In this document: in pieces, positions 27,354 through 38,204 of the stretch
Position numbering within the stretch: position 1 is the stretch's first letter
Layout of the letters: each line of letters begins with the position of its first letter
Origin: Woronichinia naegeliana WA131
Lineage (GTDB): Bacteria; Cyanobacteriota; Cyanobacteriia; Cyanobacteriales; Microcystaceae
Reading direction: 5' to 3'
DNA length: 64,000 nt
NCBI GenBank assembly: GCA_025370055.1
Contig: CP073041.1
Location: 558,001-622,000 of the forward strand
Notes under the pieces: model-generated
What the model saw: only the letters and a program-made list of their open reading frames with translations
The model's database searches: none
What the model was told of the DNA's origin: nothing
Position numbers and translations under genes: made by a program

Positions 27354-27749
27354 TTAGTTACTGGTAATTGCCTCCAGGGAACGGCCAGTCTTAGCCGCCA
27401 CCCGTTCAGCCATATAATCATAGACTTCTCGAAATTTGGGCATGGCTCGCAGTTCTAAACGGCTTTTGTCATTGAGAACGACGACAATATCTCCCCATAG
27501 ACCGACTCCCCTGGGAACTTTGATCATTTTACTAATTTCACCATAGACGATATCGGTGCGATCGCGACCCATCCAGCCTCCGGTAACCGAGATTCGTCGA
27601 TCTGTAATTTTATAGCGCAGCCAAATCGCTCGCACAATGGCACCAACGGTCAAGGGCAGACAGATGACTGTAAACCCCAAGAGGACATTAATAATCAAAT
27701 CACCGACGTGAGGGCCACCTTCATAAAAGTTAGTTTCTCGAATGCCCAT
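27354..27749 (-). CDS. PH-domain (bPH2-like) membrane protein between rnpA and yidC
   Basis: The 131-aa product has one hydrophobic segment ([22 protein letters not shown], residues 24-45) followed by a bacterial PH domain ([28 protein letters not shown]). It overlaps rnpA by 20 bp, so it is translationally coupled. A gene of this type between rnpA and yidC is common in cyanobacteria; its function is unknown, possibly linked to membrane insertion. Confidence 0.85.
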   Translation of the reverse strand: MGIRETNFYEGGPHVGDLIINVLLGFTVICLPLTVGAIVRAIWLRYKITDRRISVTGGWMGRDRTDIVYGEISKMIKVPRGVGLWGDIVVVLNDKSRLELRAMPKFREVYDYMAERVAAKTGRSLEAITSN

Positions 27750-28095
27750 AATTGCTAATTTCAGCCTGGTTAAACAACTGCTCTAATTCTCGCAAAAAAT
27801 GTTCATATTTGCACATTACCGCATTGGGTAATACCACAATAACAATATTCCAGCCAGGGACAATTTCTGGCAACAAGGCACGGATAGCCGCTCGAATCTG
27901 ACGCTTAATGCGATTACGAACGACCGCTCTTTTACTGACTTTTTGGCTAACAGCGATCCCAAAACGGCTGGTGAGCAGCGTTTCGTCTTTCCGTACTCTC
28001 AGGAGTAGGTGAGTCCCTCGATAACGTTTGCCCTGCTGATAGACAGATTGAAAATCTTTCCAGTGCTTGAGTCGAATAGCTTTCGGTAATCCCAC
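27730..28095 (-). CDS. rnpA: Ribonuclease P protein component
   Basis: The 121-aa product has the RnpA signature [21 protein letters not shown] and the N-terminal [26 protein letters not shown]. It supports the catalytic RNase P RNA in 5' tRNA processing. It lies 84 bp downstream of rpmH on the same strand, the conserved rpmH-rnpA-yidC arrangement. Confidence 0.96.
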   Translation of the reverse strand: MGLPKAIRLKHWKDFQSVYQQGKRYRGTHLLLRVRKDETLLTSRFGIAVSQKVSKRAVVRNRIKRQIRAAIRALLPEIVPGWNIVIVVLPNAVMCKYEHFLRELEQLFNQAEISNYGHSRN

Positions 28096-28179
28096 GTTTA
28101 ATTTAGATTGTTATCCTAAACTGAGGTAATGACCCATCAGAGGTTGGCCACAATCCCTTAAAGACGGAACGAAGATTCC

Positions 28180-28317
28180 CTAAACCGCTAGTTGATGCCG
28201 TCCTTTTTTGCGTCTAGCCTGAATGACTTTTCGGCCATTAACAGTTCGCATCCGTGCTCGAAAGCCAGAGGTTCTTTTTTGTTTGCGATTGGTTCCTTCT
28301 AGGGTACGCTTGGTCAC
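28180..28317 (-). CDS. rpmH: Large ribosomal subunit protein bL34
   Basis: The 45-aa product begins [20 protein letters not shown] and continues [20 protein letters not shown], the complete bL34. The start is GTG at 28317, preceded by a strong GGAGGAAG ribosome site at the correct distance. Basic composition and length are normal. Confidence 0.97.
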   Translation of the reverse strand: MTKRTLEGTNRKQKRTSGFRARMRTVNGRKVIQARRKKGRHQLAV

Positions 28318-28423
28318 GAGTTACTTCCTCCATAAAAGACACAGCTTTTCATCTTAGCATGAATTTTATCTACTTTGGGGAACTTGCTGATTGAGGGAAT
28401 GAAGATCAACGGTCTGGTCTGAT

Positions 28424-28957
28424 TTAACGATCAATACTGACAATCCAGGTGCCGACATAAAGACGTACCGGAATATCTCCAGAAGCCAGGACATCGCAGA
28501 CTAAGTAATAGGTTCCGAAATCAGGATTCTTGACATTAGACAGTACAATATCAGCCTTGGTGTTGGGATCAATGGGTTTTTCTAGCGTAATTTCTAAGAA
28601 ACGGCTTTCCTTGTCCCATACTACTCCCTTGATGGGTACAGTACCGTTCTTGCCCCTGACTTCAATGGAATCCGTGTTAAATTGACCATCGAAATTGGCT
28701 GGATAGGAAATATAGAATTTGCTGGCTCCCTGGGAGAGTTTTTTGGCGGGAACGTAGAGTTTATAGCGATCCCATTCCCTGGGACGACCATCATATTGTA
28801 GGTTGTAATCCAGAATATCCTTCCGATCTACCCCACTAAAAATGGTCAGACCTGGATTCCCACCGGCCAGGGTTAAGGCTGGCAATCCCACTAGTAACGC
28901 ACCACTCAGGGCGAACATTGAGAAGATTTGTTTGGCTGATAATTTGGGCAATGGCAT
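28424..28957 (-). CDS. DUF2808 secreted protein
   Basis: The 177-aa product starts at the ATG at 28957, giving a signal peptide (MPLPKLSAKQIFSMFALSGALLVGLPALTLA); a GTG 16 codons upstream is in frame but would bury it. The mature part (GLTIFSGVDRKDILDYNL, DRYKLYVPAKKLSQGASKFYISYP, FEITLEKPID-like and YYLVCDVLASGDIPVRLYVGTW) is the DUF2808 pattern seen almost only in cyanobacteria. Periplasmic or envelope protein of unknown role. Confidence 0.85.
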   Translation of the reverse strand: MPLPKLSAKQIFSMFALSGALLVGLPALTLAGGNPGLTIFSGVDRKDILDYNLQYDGRPREWDRYKLYVPAKKLSQGASKFYISYPANFDGQFNTDSIEVRGKNGTVPIKGVVWDKESRFLEITLEKPIDPNTKADIVLSNVKNPDFGTYYLVCDVLASGDIPVRLYVGTWIVSIDR

Positions 28958-29250
28958 AGCGTTTAGGAAGTTGAAAAAAGTAATAGCTTTCGTCAAGCCT
29001 AACACAGGCCTTGAGCGTGATTATTACCCTAAGTATCCAGCCTCTAAAGTGTCTATGTTAGTGTCACGAATCTTTCGCGCTGGGTCAAAGATAAAAAATC
29101 GAGCCTTACTGTATAAGGGTTTCGGAAAGCCTAAATCTTGAGCGCGAATAAATAAAGACACTAACCGATATTCATTAAATCCCTAAGCATGGTAGTTGGC
29201 TGAACATGGCTGAAATTGATTTGAGTATTTTATCTCGTCAATGTTTAGCT

Positions 29251-30940
29251 AGGGCTTGCTGAAAAAAGCTGAAACCTTTACGGAGAAGAATAGTAGGCGA
29301 ATTAAGAACCGCTAGAATGCACGAAAATAGGGTAGAATGCCTCAAAACCATTGCATTAAGAAGAGAGAAAGCAGATGTACCGAAAGCAACAGTACTCAAT
29401 TGAAACACCAGAAAACTTGAAAAATCTGTTCGGCGGGCAGTTAGACGAAGAAAATCGTTGGATAGAAATGTCAAAAATGATTCTCTGGGAAGAATATGAG
29501 GAAGAATATGCAAAAAACTTCACAGAAAAAAAAGGAGCCCCAGCCAAATCATTTAGAATGGCATTAGGAGCATTAATTATCAAAGAAATTTCAGGAAAAA
29601 GTGACAGAGAAACAGTAGAACAAATAAAAGAGAACCCTTATTTACAGTACTTTATAGGAATGGAAAGCTATAGTAGCAAAGAAGCATTTAATGCGTCAAT
29701 GATGGTTCATTTTCGTAAAAAAATAGGAATGGAATTAATAAATAAAATTAATAAAGAAATAGAAAAAAAAGCGACGGTTGTAGCGTCAGAAAAAAAAGAA
29801 AATGAAGGAAAGTTATTGTTAGATGCGACTTGTACACCAGCAGATATAAAATATCCAACGGATATAGGAATATTGAATGATGCCAGAGAAAAAACAGAAA
29901 AAATAATAGATAAGCTGTATGAAGAAATAAAAGAGAAAAGGAAAGAAAAGCCGAGGACTTATAGGGAAGTGGCAAGAAAAGAGTACTTAGCCATAGCAAA
30001 AAAACGTCGTGTGTCAAAAAAAGAAAGAAGAAAAGGAACAAAAAAACAACTAGGATATATAAAAAGAAACTTGTCTCATATAGAAAAAATGATAGAAGAG
30101 GGAGCAAAGTTAGAAAAACTAACGAAAAAAGAGCAAGAAGAGCTTGTAACGATAGGAAAAGTGTATGAGCAACAGTTAGAAATGTATGAAAAAAAGACAA
30201 ATAAAGTAGAAAACAGAATTGTGAGTGTAAGCCAACCTCACGTGCGTCCAATAGTGCGTGGAAAAGCGGGAAAAGCAGTAGAGTTTGGAGCTAAAATATC
30301 GGCAAGTAATGTGAATGGCTTTGTCTTCTTAGACAAATTAAGTTGGGATAATTACAACGAATCGGGAGATTTACAAGCGCGAATAGAAGAATATAAAAGG
30401 GAAACAGGATGTTATCCGGAATCGGTTCATGTGGATAAAATCTATCGAACAAAAGCGAATCGAGCTTATTGTAAAGAAAGGGATATAAGAATGAGTGGTC
30501 CCCGATTGGGAAGACCGCCGAAAGAGGTGAGCAAAGAAAAAAAGAAAGAGGCACGCTCAGATGAAAGAGTGCGTAATGCCATTGAGGGTAAATTCGGACA
30601 GGGAAAGAGGAAATTTAGTCTTGGTCGAGTGATGGCCAAACTACCTGAGACCTCGGAAACGGTAATTGCGATGAACTTTTTGGTAATGAATCTTTCTACT
30701 CTACTTCAGAAGACAAAAAGTAAAAAGTTGTAGAGTCGTTTTTCTTGTGAAAAATGGTGTTAATTTTCCTCTCTTTTGTGAGGAGTGATTTGTGTTGACC
30801 TTTTTAGACAGAAAGGAACAATAGATTAAACAAAATCTGTATTTTGATTTGTTTCCATAAGGATAAGTTATCTATGCTTTTTCAGTCCATACTTCCCTAA
30901 CCCACATTTCTTTCGTTTTTTGACTTTTTCAGCAAGCCCT
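29251..30940 (+). mobile_element. IS5-like insertion sequence, complete copy A (1690 bp)
   Basis: Both 16-bp terminal inverted repeats (AGGGCTTGCTGAAAAA) and an uninterrupted transposase gene are present. Another complete copy of exactly the same length is at 45673-47362. Its right neighbour is an ISKra4-like fragment rather than chromosome, so the right AGCT duplication is found only at the far end of the block. Confidence 0.92.
29375..30733 (+). CDS. IS5-superfamily transposase (copy A)
   Basis: The 452-aa product has an N-terminal DUF772-like domain (AKSFRMALGALIIKEISGKSDRETVEQI) and a DDE core with Asp in LLLDATCTPADI, Asp in SVHVDKIYRTKANR and Glu in NAIEGKFGQGKRKF, separated by a Lys/Glu-rich insert of about 100 residues. 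It differs from the 45880-47238 copy at about four positions (L/P in MILWEE, V/G in ATVVA, H/D in LSHIE). Intact and probably functional. Subfamily (IS1182 or a related group) is not certain. Confidence 0.92.
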   Translation: MYRKQQYSIETPENLKNLFGGQLDEENRWIEMSKMILWEEYEEEYAKNFTEKKGAPAKSFRMALGALIIKEISGKSDRETVEQIKENPYLQYFIGMESYSSKEAFNASMMVHFRKKIGMELINKINKEIEKKATVVASEKKENEGKLLLDATCTPADIKYPTDIGILNDAREKTEKIIDKLYEEIKEKRKEKPRTYREVARKEYLAIAKKRRVSKKERRKGTKKQLGYIKRNLSHIEKMIEEGAKLEKLTKKEQEELVTIGKVYEQQLEMYEKKTNKVENRIVSVSQPHVRPIVRGKAGKAVEFGAKISASNVNGFVFLDKLSWDNYNESGDLQARIEEYKRETGCYPESVHVDKIYRTKANRAYCKERDIRMSGPRLGRPPKEVSKEKKKEARSDERVRNAIEGKFGQGKRKFSLGRVMAKLPETSETVIAMNFLVMNLSTLLQKTKSKKL

Positions 30941-31672
30941 AGATAGATTGTAGGTTGACGTTCGCCTTCACTATCGTATAGGGAAACGGTTCCCACCATT
31001 GCTTCACGGTAGCCATCCTCACACATCAGCATACAGGTTCCATCTAATCCTATTCCCACTGTTGCAATTTGGCTATCCTCCTTGGGCGGGGCATAACTCC
31101 ACGCTTCTTCTTTTGCCTGTACCACACTTCCTACTGCTTCACTCAATCTTTGGATATAGGATAGCGCTACTTTTCTACCATGATTTTCTAATAAATCATT
31201 TTTCACCTCTTTGCCTGCCATCCCTGACATTTTTGAGGATACCTGTTTTGCCAATAATGGCGTTGATGTTATGATTATCCTTGCTTCTCTTTCTAAGGGG
31301 CAATACGTTTTTCCTCAAAGGTGAACGCTGATATACATGACGATTCACTATAACCTCACCATAAGGTGTTTGATATTCTTTCGGTTGCTCTCCCTTACTC
31401 TTCCAGATTTCTTCACCGATTTTTAAGGGTGAACCATCTGTATCTAAATATTTCAAGGCTTCTTTGCTGGCGATGCAACCTACTTCGTTTAAGCCTTTTT
31501 GAATATTTATTTCTGTATCCAACATTGAACGACTGAGTTCTAATGTTAGTTCTATTTTTATCTTTGAACCCTCTACATTAATTAGTTTTGCTGTCATCAT
31601 TGTTTCCTCTTTGTCACTTTTCATCTCATGTTAACACTTTTCTTTTCCTTCATCAACTAAAGGTCACACCCC
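30941..31672 (-). mobile_element. ISKra4-like fragment, 5' half
   Basis: Read on the minus strand it contains the left terminal sequence (GGTGTGACCTTTAGTTGATG), complete orfA (31196-31624) and the first 107 codons of orfB, which then runs into the end of the neighbouring IS5-like element at 30940 within the ATCTATCT-AG site. The rest of orfB is missing. Confidence 0.9.
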
Positions 31673-32897
31673 TTTACAATAAGCTCGATTCGCTTTTGTT
31701 CGATAGATTTTATCCACATGAACCGATTCCGGATAACATCCTGTTTCCCTTTTATATTCTTCTATTCGCGCTTGTAAATCTCCCGATTCGTTGTAATTAT
31801 CCCAACTTAATTTGTCTAAGAAGACAAAGCCATTCACATTACTTGCCGATATTTTAGCTCCAAACTCTACTGCTTTTCCCGCTTTTCCACGCACTATTGG
31901 ACGCACGTGAGGTTGGCTTACACTCACAATTCTGTTTTCTACTTTATTTGTCTTTTTTTCATACATTTCTAACTGTTGCTCATACACTTTTCCTATCGTT
32001 ACAAGCTCTTCTTGCTCTTTTTTCGTTAGTTTTTCTAACTTTGCTCCCTCTTCTATCATTTTTTCTATATGAGACAAGTTTCTTTTTATATATCCTAGTT
32101 GTTTTTTTGTTCCTTTTCTTCTTTCTTTTTTTGACACACGACGTTTTTTTGCTATGGCTAAGTACTCTTTTCTTGCCACTTCCCTATAAGTCCTCGGCTT
32201 TTCTTTCCTTTTCTCTTTTATTTCTTCATACAGCTTATCTATTATTTTTTCTGTTTTTTCTCTGGCATCATTCAATATTCCTATATCCGTTGGATATTTT
32301 ATATCTGCTGGTGTACAAGTCGCATCTAACAATAACTTTCCTTCATTTTCTTTTTTTTCTGACGCTACACCCGTCGCTTTTTTTTCTATTTCTTTATTAA
32401 TTTTATTTATTAATTCCATTCCTATTTTTTTACGAAAATGAACCATCATTGACGCATTAAATGCTTCTTTGCTACTATAGCTTTCCATTCCTATAAAGTA
32501 CTGTAAATAAGGGTTCTCTTTTATTTGTTCTACTGTTTCTCTGTCACTTTTTCCTGAAATTTCTTTGATAATTAATGCTCCTAATGCCATTCTAAATGAT
32601 TTGGCTGGGGCTCCTTTTTTTTCTGTGAAGTTTTTTGCATATTCTTCCTCATATTCTTCCCAAAGAATCATTTTTGACATTTCTATCCAACGATTTTCTT
32701 CGTCTAACTGCCCGCCGAACAGATTTTTCAAGTTTTCTGGTGTTTCAATTGAGTACTGTTGCTTTCGGTACATCTGCTTTCTCTCTTCTTAATGCAATGG
32801 TTTTGAGGCATTCTACCCTATTTTCGTGCATTCTAGCGGTTCTTAATTCGCCTACTATTTTTCTCCGTAAAGGTTTCAGCTTTTTTCAGCAAGCCCC
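31673..32897 (-). mobile_element. IS5-like fragment, 5' part
   Basis: It keeps the left terminal repeat (near 32897) and codons 1-366 of the transposase, ending at RAYCK where it meets the ISKra4-like fragment. It lacks the third catalytic residue (Glu) and the right end, so it is dead. It shares the MILWEE and SHIE variants with copy A. Confidence 0.9.
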
Positions 32898-33350
32898 AAT
32901 TAGTCCATCTTTTGGGCAGCTTTGCCTATCGTTTTTGGCTTAAGAGTCTTCCTACTTTACCTACCTGGCCCAGCAATCTTATCCTCAGTGACTATCCACA
33001 AGCTGTTCAGACTCAGATTTTAAACAAGGTAGAAGCCTTTGAGCGTTTTGTTAACCTTAATGCCATTGCTTTAGGGCTACTTCAAATTCTCGCCTTAGAG
33101 TTACCCCAGGGGATTTGGGCTAATTTTCCTCGATGGTTTCGGACATTACCATCCCATGGCTACCCTAGTGAACGGATTGCTCAACTAGCCCTTCAACATC
33201 AAGCCCAAATGATTTTTCCTCAAAGTCCACCCAGTCTGCTTTTGCCTAAATTCCTTACCGCTAAACTTGCCTCTTCCCCAAGCCCTGATATGCTTACTTT
33301 CGTCGCATAGTCATTACCTTATCTGGCATCCATAAACTTCCCACTGTCCA
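32898..33350 (+). mobile_element. DDE insertion-sequence fragment, 3' part (relative of 35956-38949)
   Basis: It encodes the last 135 codons of the transposase (AYRFWLKSLPTLPTWPSNLI to LTFVA-stop at 33310) and the right terminal sequence AACTTCCCACTGTCCAG. Protein identity to the 38500-38908 part is about 88%, so it is a separate, diverged copy. The 5' part is lost at the junction with the IS5-like fragment. Confidence 0.85.
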
Positions 33351-34216
33351 GTCATATAGAAAAAATGATAGAAGAGGGAGCAAAGTTAGAAAAACTAACG
33401 AAAAAAGAGCAAGAAGAGCTTGTAACGATAGGAAAAGTGTATGAGCAACAGTTAGAAATGTATGAAAAAAAGACAAATAAAGTAGAAAACAGAATCGTGA
33501 GTGTAAGCCAACCTCACGTGCGTCCAATAGTGCGTGGAAAAGCGGGAAAAGCAGTAGAGTTTGGAGCTAAAATATCGGCAAGTAATGTGAATGGCTTTGT
33601 CTTCTTAGACAAATTAAGTTGGGGTAATTACAACGAATCGGGAGATTTACAAGCGCGAATAGAAGAATATAAAAGGGAAACAGGATGTTATCCGGAATCG
33701 GTTCATGTGGATAAAATCTATCGAACAAAAGCGAATCGAGCTTATTGTAAAGAAAGGGATATAAGAATGAGTGGTCCCCGATTGGGAAGACCGCCGAAAG
33801 AGGTGAGCAAAGAAAAAAAGAAAGAGGCACGCTCAGATGAAAGAGTGCGTAATGCCATTGAGGGTAAATTCGGACAGGGAAAGAGGAAATTTAGTCTTGG
33901 TCGAGTGATGGCCAAACTACCTGAGACCTCGGAAACGGTAATTGCGATGAACTTTTTGGTAATGAATCTTTCTACTCTACTTCAGAAGACAAAAAGTAAA
34001 AAGTTGTAGAGTCGTTTTTCTTGTGAAAAATGGTGTTAATTTTCCTCTCTTTTGTGAGGAGTGATTTGTGTTGACCTTTTTAGACAGAAAGGAACAATAG
34101 ATTAAACAAAATCTGTATTTTGATTTGTTTCCATAAGGATAAGTTATCTATGCTTTTTCAGTCCATACTTCCCTAACCCACATTTCTTTCGTTTTTTGAC
34201 TTTTTCAGCAAGCCCT
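33351..34216 (+). mobile_element. IS5-like fragment, 3' part
   Basis: It encodes the last 214 codons of the transposase from MIEEGAKLEKLTKKEQEEL, including the Asp and Glu of the second half of the active site, and the right terminal repeat. Its left border, TCATATAGAAAAAATG, is where the preceding DDE element inserted. No start region, so non-functional. Confidence 0.9.
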
Positions 34217-35280
34217 AATTAATGTAGAGGGTTCAAAGATAAAAATAGAACTAACATTAGAACTCAGTCGTTCAATGTTGGATACAGAAATAAATATTCA
34301 AAAAGGCTTAAACGAAGTAGGTTGCATCGCCAGCAAAGAAGCCTTGAAATATTTAGATACAGATGGTTCACCCTTAAAAATCGGTGAAGAAATCTGGAAG
34401 AGTAAGGGAGAGCAACCGAAAGAATATCAAACACCTTATGGTGAGGTTATAGTGAATCGTCATGTATATCAGCGTTCACCTTTGAGGAAAAACGTATTGC
34501 CCCTTAGAAAGAGAAGCAAGGATAATCATAACATCAACGCCATTATTGGCAAAACAGGTATCCTCAAAAATGTCAGGGATGGCAGGCAAAGAGGTGAAAA
34601 ATGATTTATTAGAAAATCATGGTAGAAAAGTAGCGCTATCCTATATCCAAAGATTGAGTGAAGCAGTAGGAAGTGTGGTACAGGCAAAAGAAGAAGCGTG
34701 GAGTTATGCCCCGCCCAAGGAGGATAGCCAAATTGCAACAGTGGGAATAGGATTAGATGGAACCTGTATGCTGATGTGTGAGGATGGCTACCGTGAAGCA
34801 ATGGTGGGAACCGTTTCCCTATACGATAGTGAAGGCGAACGTCAACCTACAATCTATCTAGGTGCGGCACCAGAGTATGGAAAAAAGAGTTTTCTAGAAA
34901 GATTAGAAAGAGAAATTGAGCGAGCGAAAAACCGTTATCCAGAGGCAACATTGGTCGGGATAGCAGACGGGGCAGAATCAAATTGGAAGTTTTTAGAAAA
35001 GCAAACGGAAGAACAGATATTAGATTTCTATCATGCCTCTGGTTACTTAGGTGCCTTGGCAGAAGCGTTGCATCCGAATACAGTGTCAAAACAAAAAGAA
35101 TGGTTGACTGAAAATTGTCGAGAACTCAAGCATGAAAAAGGAAAAGCAGGAGAACTGCTAAATCTGATGAAAGAAGTCAAAGAAGAAAAAAGTCATTCTA
35201 AGAATCTTACCGAGAAACTACAAGCGGCGATTACTTATTACGAGAATCATCAGCATCAAATGGATTATGCTGAATACTTA
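34217..35280 (+). mobile_element. ISKra4-like fragment, central part
   Basis: It lacks the left terminus and the first 14 codons of orfA, contains the rest of orfA (to 34604) and orfB from 34546 to codon 245 (MDYAEYL), where an IS5-like element has inserted. The final 67 codons of orfB and the right end are absent. Confidence 0.9.
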
Positions 35281-36895
35281 GGGCTTGCTGAAAAAAGCTG
35301 AAACCTTTACGGAGAAAAATAGTAGGCGAATTAAGAACCGCTAGAATGCACGAAAATAGGGTAGAATGCCTCAAAACCATTGCATTAAGAAGAGAGAAAG
35401 CAGATGTACCGAAAGCAACAGTACTCAATTGAAACACCAGAAAACTTGAAAAATCTGTTCGGCGGGCAGTTAGACGAAGAAAATCGTTGGATAGAAATGT
35501 CAAAAATGATTCCCTGGGAAGAATATGAGGAAGAATATGCAAAAAACTTCACAGAAAAAAAAGGAGCCCCAGCCAAATCATTTAGAATGGCATTAGGAGC
35601 ATTAATTATCAAAGAAATTTCAGGAAAAAGTGACAGAGAAACAGTAGAACAAATAAAAGAGAACCCTTATTTACAGTACTTTATAGGAATGGAAAGCTAT
35701 AGTAGCAAAGAAGCATTTAATGCGTCAATGATGGTTCATTTTCGTAAAAAAATAGGAATGGAATTAATAAATAAATAAAATTAATAAAGAAATAGAAAAA
35801 AAGCGACGGGTGTAGCGTCAGAAAAAAAAGAAAATGAAGGAAAGTTATTGTTAGATGCGACTTGTACACCAGCAGATATAAAATATCCAACGGATATAGG
35901 AATATTGAATGATGCCAGAGAAAAAACAGAAAAAATAATAGATAAGCTGTATGAACTGGACAGTGGGAAGTTCTCGAGCAGGGTAAGTGAGAAAAGAAAA
36001 TCGGACATGCGATACCCAAGAGTGCCGTTATGTCCGAAACTGGCTGATATAGAAAATCGATAGCCAGTGCTATCTATCAATTATGCAACTATGTCAGCGA
36101 CTAGAGCAAATCCTAGAGAATCTCCGTCCCGCCTTTAGCCGAGAAGCAACGTACCAATGGTTTATCCTATTAGCCTGGGGAGTAGTGCTCAACAGCCAAC
36201 CGAGCGCAATAACAAGCTATGTCAATGCCTTAGGGTTAACAGAGAGCTACTACCATCAGGCACTACATTGGTTTGAATCCAAGGCATTTAACGTCAAAGG
36301 ACTGACCTTGGGATGGTCGAAGTGGGTAAGTCAGCATGAAAATCTATATCGAATCAAGGAAAAACGAGTGTATGTGGGGGATGGAATCAAAGTGGGGAAA
36401 GAAGGGCGCAAGATGCCAGGGGTAAAACGACTACACCAAGAATCCGGAAATGTGGCGAAGCCAGAATGGATAAGGGGGCATTACTTCAATGCCTTGAGTG
36501 TTTTGGTGGGAGCAGGAAAAGCCTGCTTTGCCTTGCCCTTAGTGTTGCGGCTAGACGATGGCATCAAGTCCAAAGCAACGGCAAAGGAAGGGAAAAAAGG
36601 CAGCAAAAAAGAGAAGACTACTCTAGTCACGAAAATGGGGGAGCTTTGCACTACCTACGCAGAGGCGGGAAGCTATGTGATTTTGGATGCTTACTTCGCT
36701 TGTGGAGCAGTGCTCAAAAGTTTTCGCCAAAATGCCTTGCATCTCATCACCCGAGTGCGTTGCTCTACAGTGGCATATGCTCCCTTTTCTTCCGTTCCGA
36801 CCTTGAGGGGGAAAGGACGACCACGGCTTTGGGGGAGTTCAATAAAACGGGTGTGACCTTTAGTTGATGAAGGAAAAGAAAAGTGTTAACATGGG

Positions 36896-37324
36896 ATGAA
36901 AAGTGACAAAGAGGAAACAATGATGACAGCAAAACTAATTAATGTAGAGGGTTCAAAGATAAAAATAGAACTAACATTAGAACTCAGTCGTTCAATGTTG
37001 GATACAGAAATAAATATTCAAAAAGGCTTAAACGAAGTAGGTTGCATCGCCAGCAAAGAAGCCTTGAAATATTTAGATACAGATGGTTCACCCTTAAAAA
37101 TCGGTGAAGAAATCTGGAAGAGTAAGGGAGAGCAACCGAAAGAATATCAAACACCTTATGGTGAGGTTATAGTGAATCGTCATGTATATCAGCGTTCACC
37201 TTTGAGGAAAAACGTATTGCCCCTTAGAAAGAGAAGCAAGGATAATCATAACATCAACGCCATTATTGGCAAAACAGGTATCCTCAAAAATGTCAGGGAT
37301 GGCAGGCAAAGAGGTGAAAAATGA
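36896..37324 (+). CDS. ISKra4-like orfA (copy 1)
   Basis: The 142-aa product (NVEGSKIKIELTLELSRSML, QTPYGEVIVNRHVYQRS) corresponds to the N-terminal part of ISKra4-family transposases. It ends in RGEK-stop and overlaps orfB by 59 bp; orfB lies in the +1 frame relative to orfA, so the full transposase would need a +1 frameshift, or orfB is translated separately. Confidence 0.85.
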   Translation: MKSDKEETMMTAKLINVEGSKIKIELTLELSRSMLDTEINIQKGLNEVGCIASKEALKYLDTDGSPLKIGEEIWKSKGEQPKEYQTPYGEVIVNRHVYQRSPLRKNVLPLRKRSKDNHNINAIIGKTGILKNVRDGRQRGEK

Positions 37325-38204
37325 TTTATTAGAAAATCATGGTAGAAAAGTAGCGCTATCCTATATCCAAAGATTGAGTGAAGCAGTAGGAAGTGTGGTA
37401 CAGGCAAAAGAAGAAGCGTGGAGTTATGCCCCGCCCAAGGAGGATAGCCAAATTGCAACAGTGGGAATAGGATTAGATGGAACCTGTATGCTGATGTGTG
37501 AGGATGGCTACCGTGAAGCAATGGTGGGAACCGTTTCCCTATACGATAGTGAAGGCGAACGTCAACCTACAATCTATCTAGGTGCGGCACCAGAGTATGG
37601 AAAAAAGAGTTTTCTAGAAAGATTAGAAAGAGAAATTGAGCGAGCGAAAAACCGTTATCCAGAGGCAACATTGGTCGGGATAGCAGACGGGGCAGAATCA
37701 AATTGGAAGTTTTTAGAAAAGCAAACGGAAGAACAGATATTAGATTTCTATCATGCCTCTGGTTACTTAGGTGCCTTGGCAGAAGCGTTGCATCCGAATA
37801 CCGTGTCAAAACAAAAAGAATGGTTGACTGAAAATTGTCGAGAACTCAAGCATGAAAAAGGAAAAGCAGGAGAACTGCTAAATCTGATGAAAGAAGTCAA
37901 AGAAGAAAAAAGTCATTCTAAGAATCTTACCGAGAAACTACAAGCGGCGATTACTTATTACGAGAATCATCAGCATCAAATGGATTATGCTGAATACATA
38001 GAGAAAAAGTATCCGATTGGTTCAGGTGTTATGGAAGCAGCTTGTAAGACGTTGGTCAAACAACGATTATGTTGTTCAGGGATGCGATGGAAGGAAAAAG
38101 GAGCAGGAATTATTTTGAGCCTACGAGCTTTGGTATTGACCAAGGAACGATGGAGTCAATTTTGGGCAAAACTTGATCAATATGGGTTCCCTGTAGAACC
38201 CTGA
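37266..38204 (+). CDS. ISKra4-like transposase orfB (copy 1)
   Basis: The 312-aa product holds the ISKra4 catalytic region: GIGLDGTCMLM, LVGIADGAESNWKF, ILDFYHASGYL, YPIGSGVMEAACK and SGMRWKEKGAGIILSLRAL. Compared with other copies it has M instead of T in GSGV(M/T)EAAC. Appears intact. Confidence 0.9.
   Translation: MAKQVSSKMSGMAGKEVKNDLLENHGRKVALSYIQRLSEAVGSVVQAKEEAWSYAPPKEDSQIATVGIGLDGTCMLMCEDGYREAMVGTVSLYDSEGERQPTIYLGAAPEYGKKSFLERLEREIERAKNRYPEATLVGIADGAESNWKFLEKQTEEQILDFYHASGYLGALAEALHPNTVSKQKEWLTENCRELKHEKGKAGELLNLMKEVKEEKSHSKNLTEKLQAAITYYENHQHQMDYAEYIEKKYPIGSGVMEAACKTLVKQRLCCSGMRWKEKGAGIILSLRALVLTKERWSQFWAKLDQYGFPVEP

Noticed and set aside
29748-30251. 167-codon frame rich in Leu/Phe/Ser antisense to the IS5-like gene (recurs in each copy)
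   Set aside because: It arises because the Lys/Glu-rich AAA/GAA codons of the transposase read as TTT/TTC on the other strand; no ribosome site or independent conservation.
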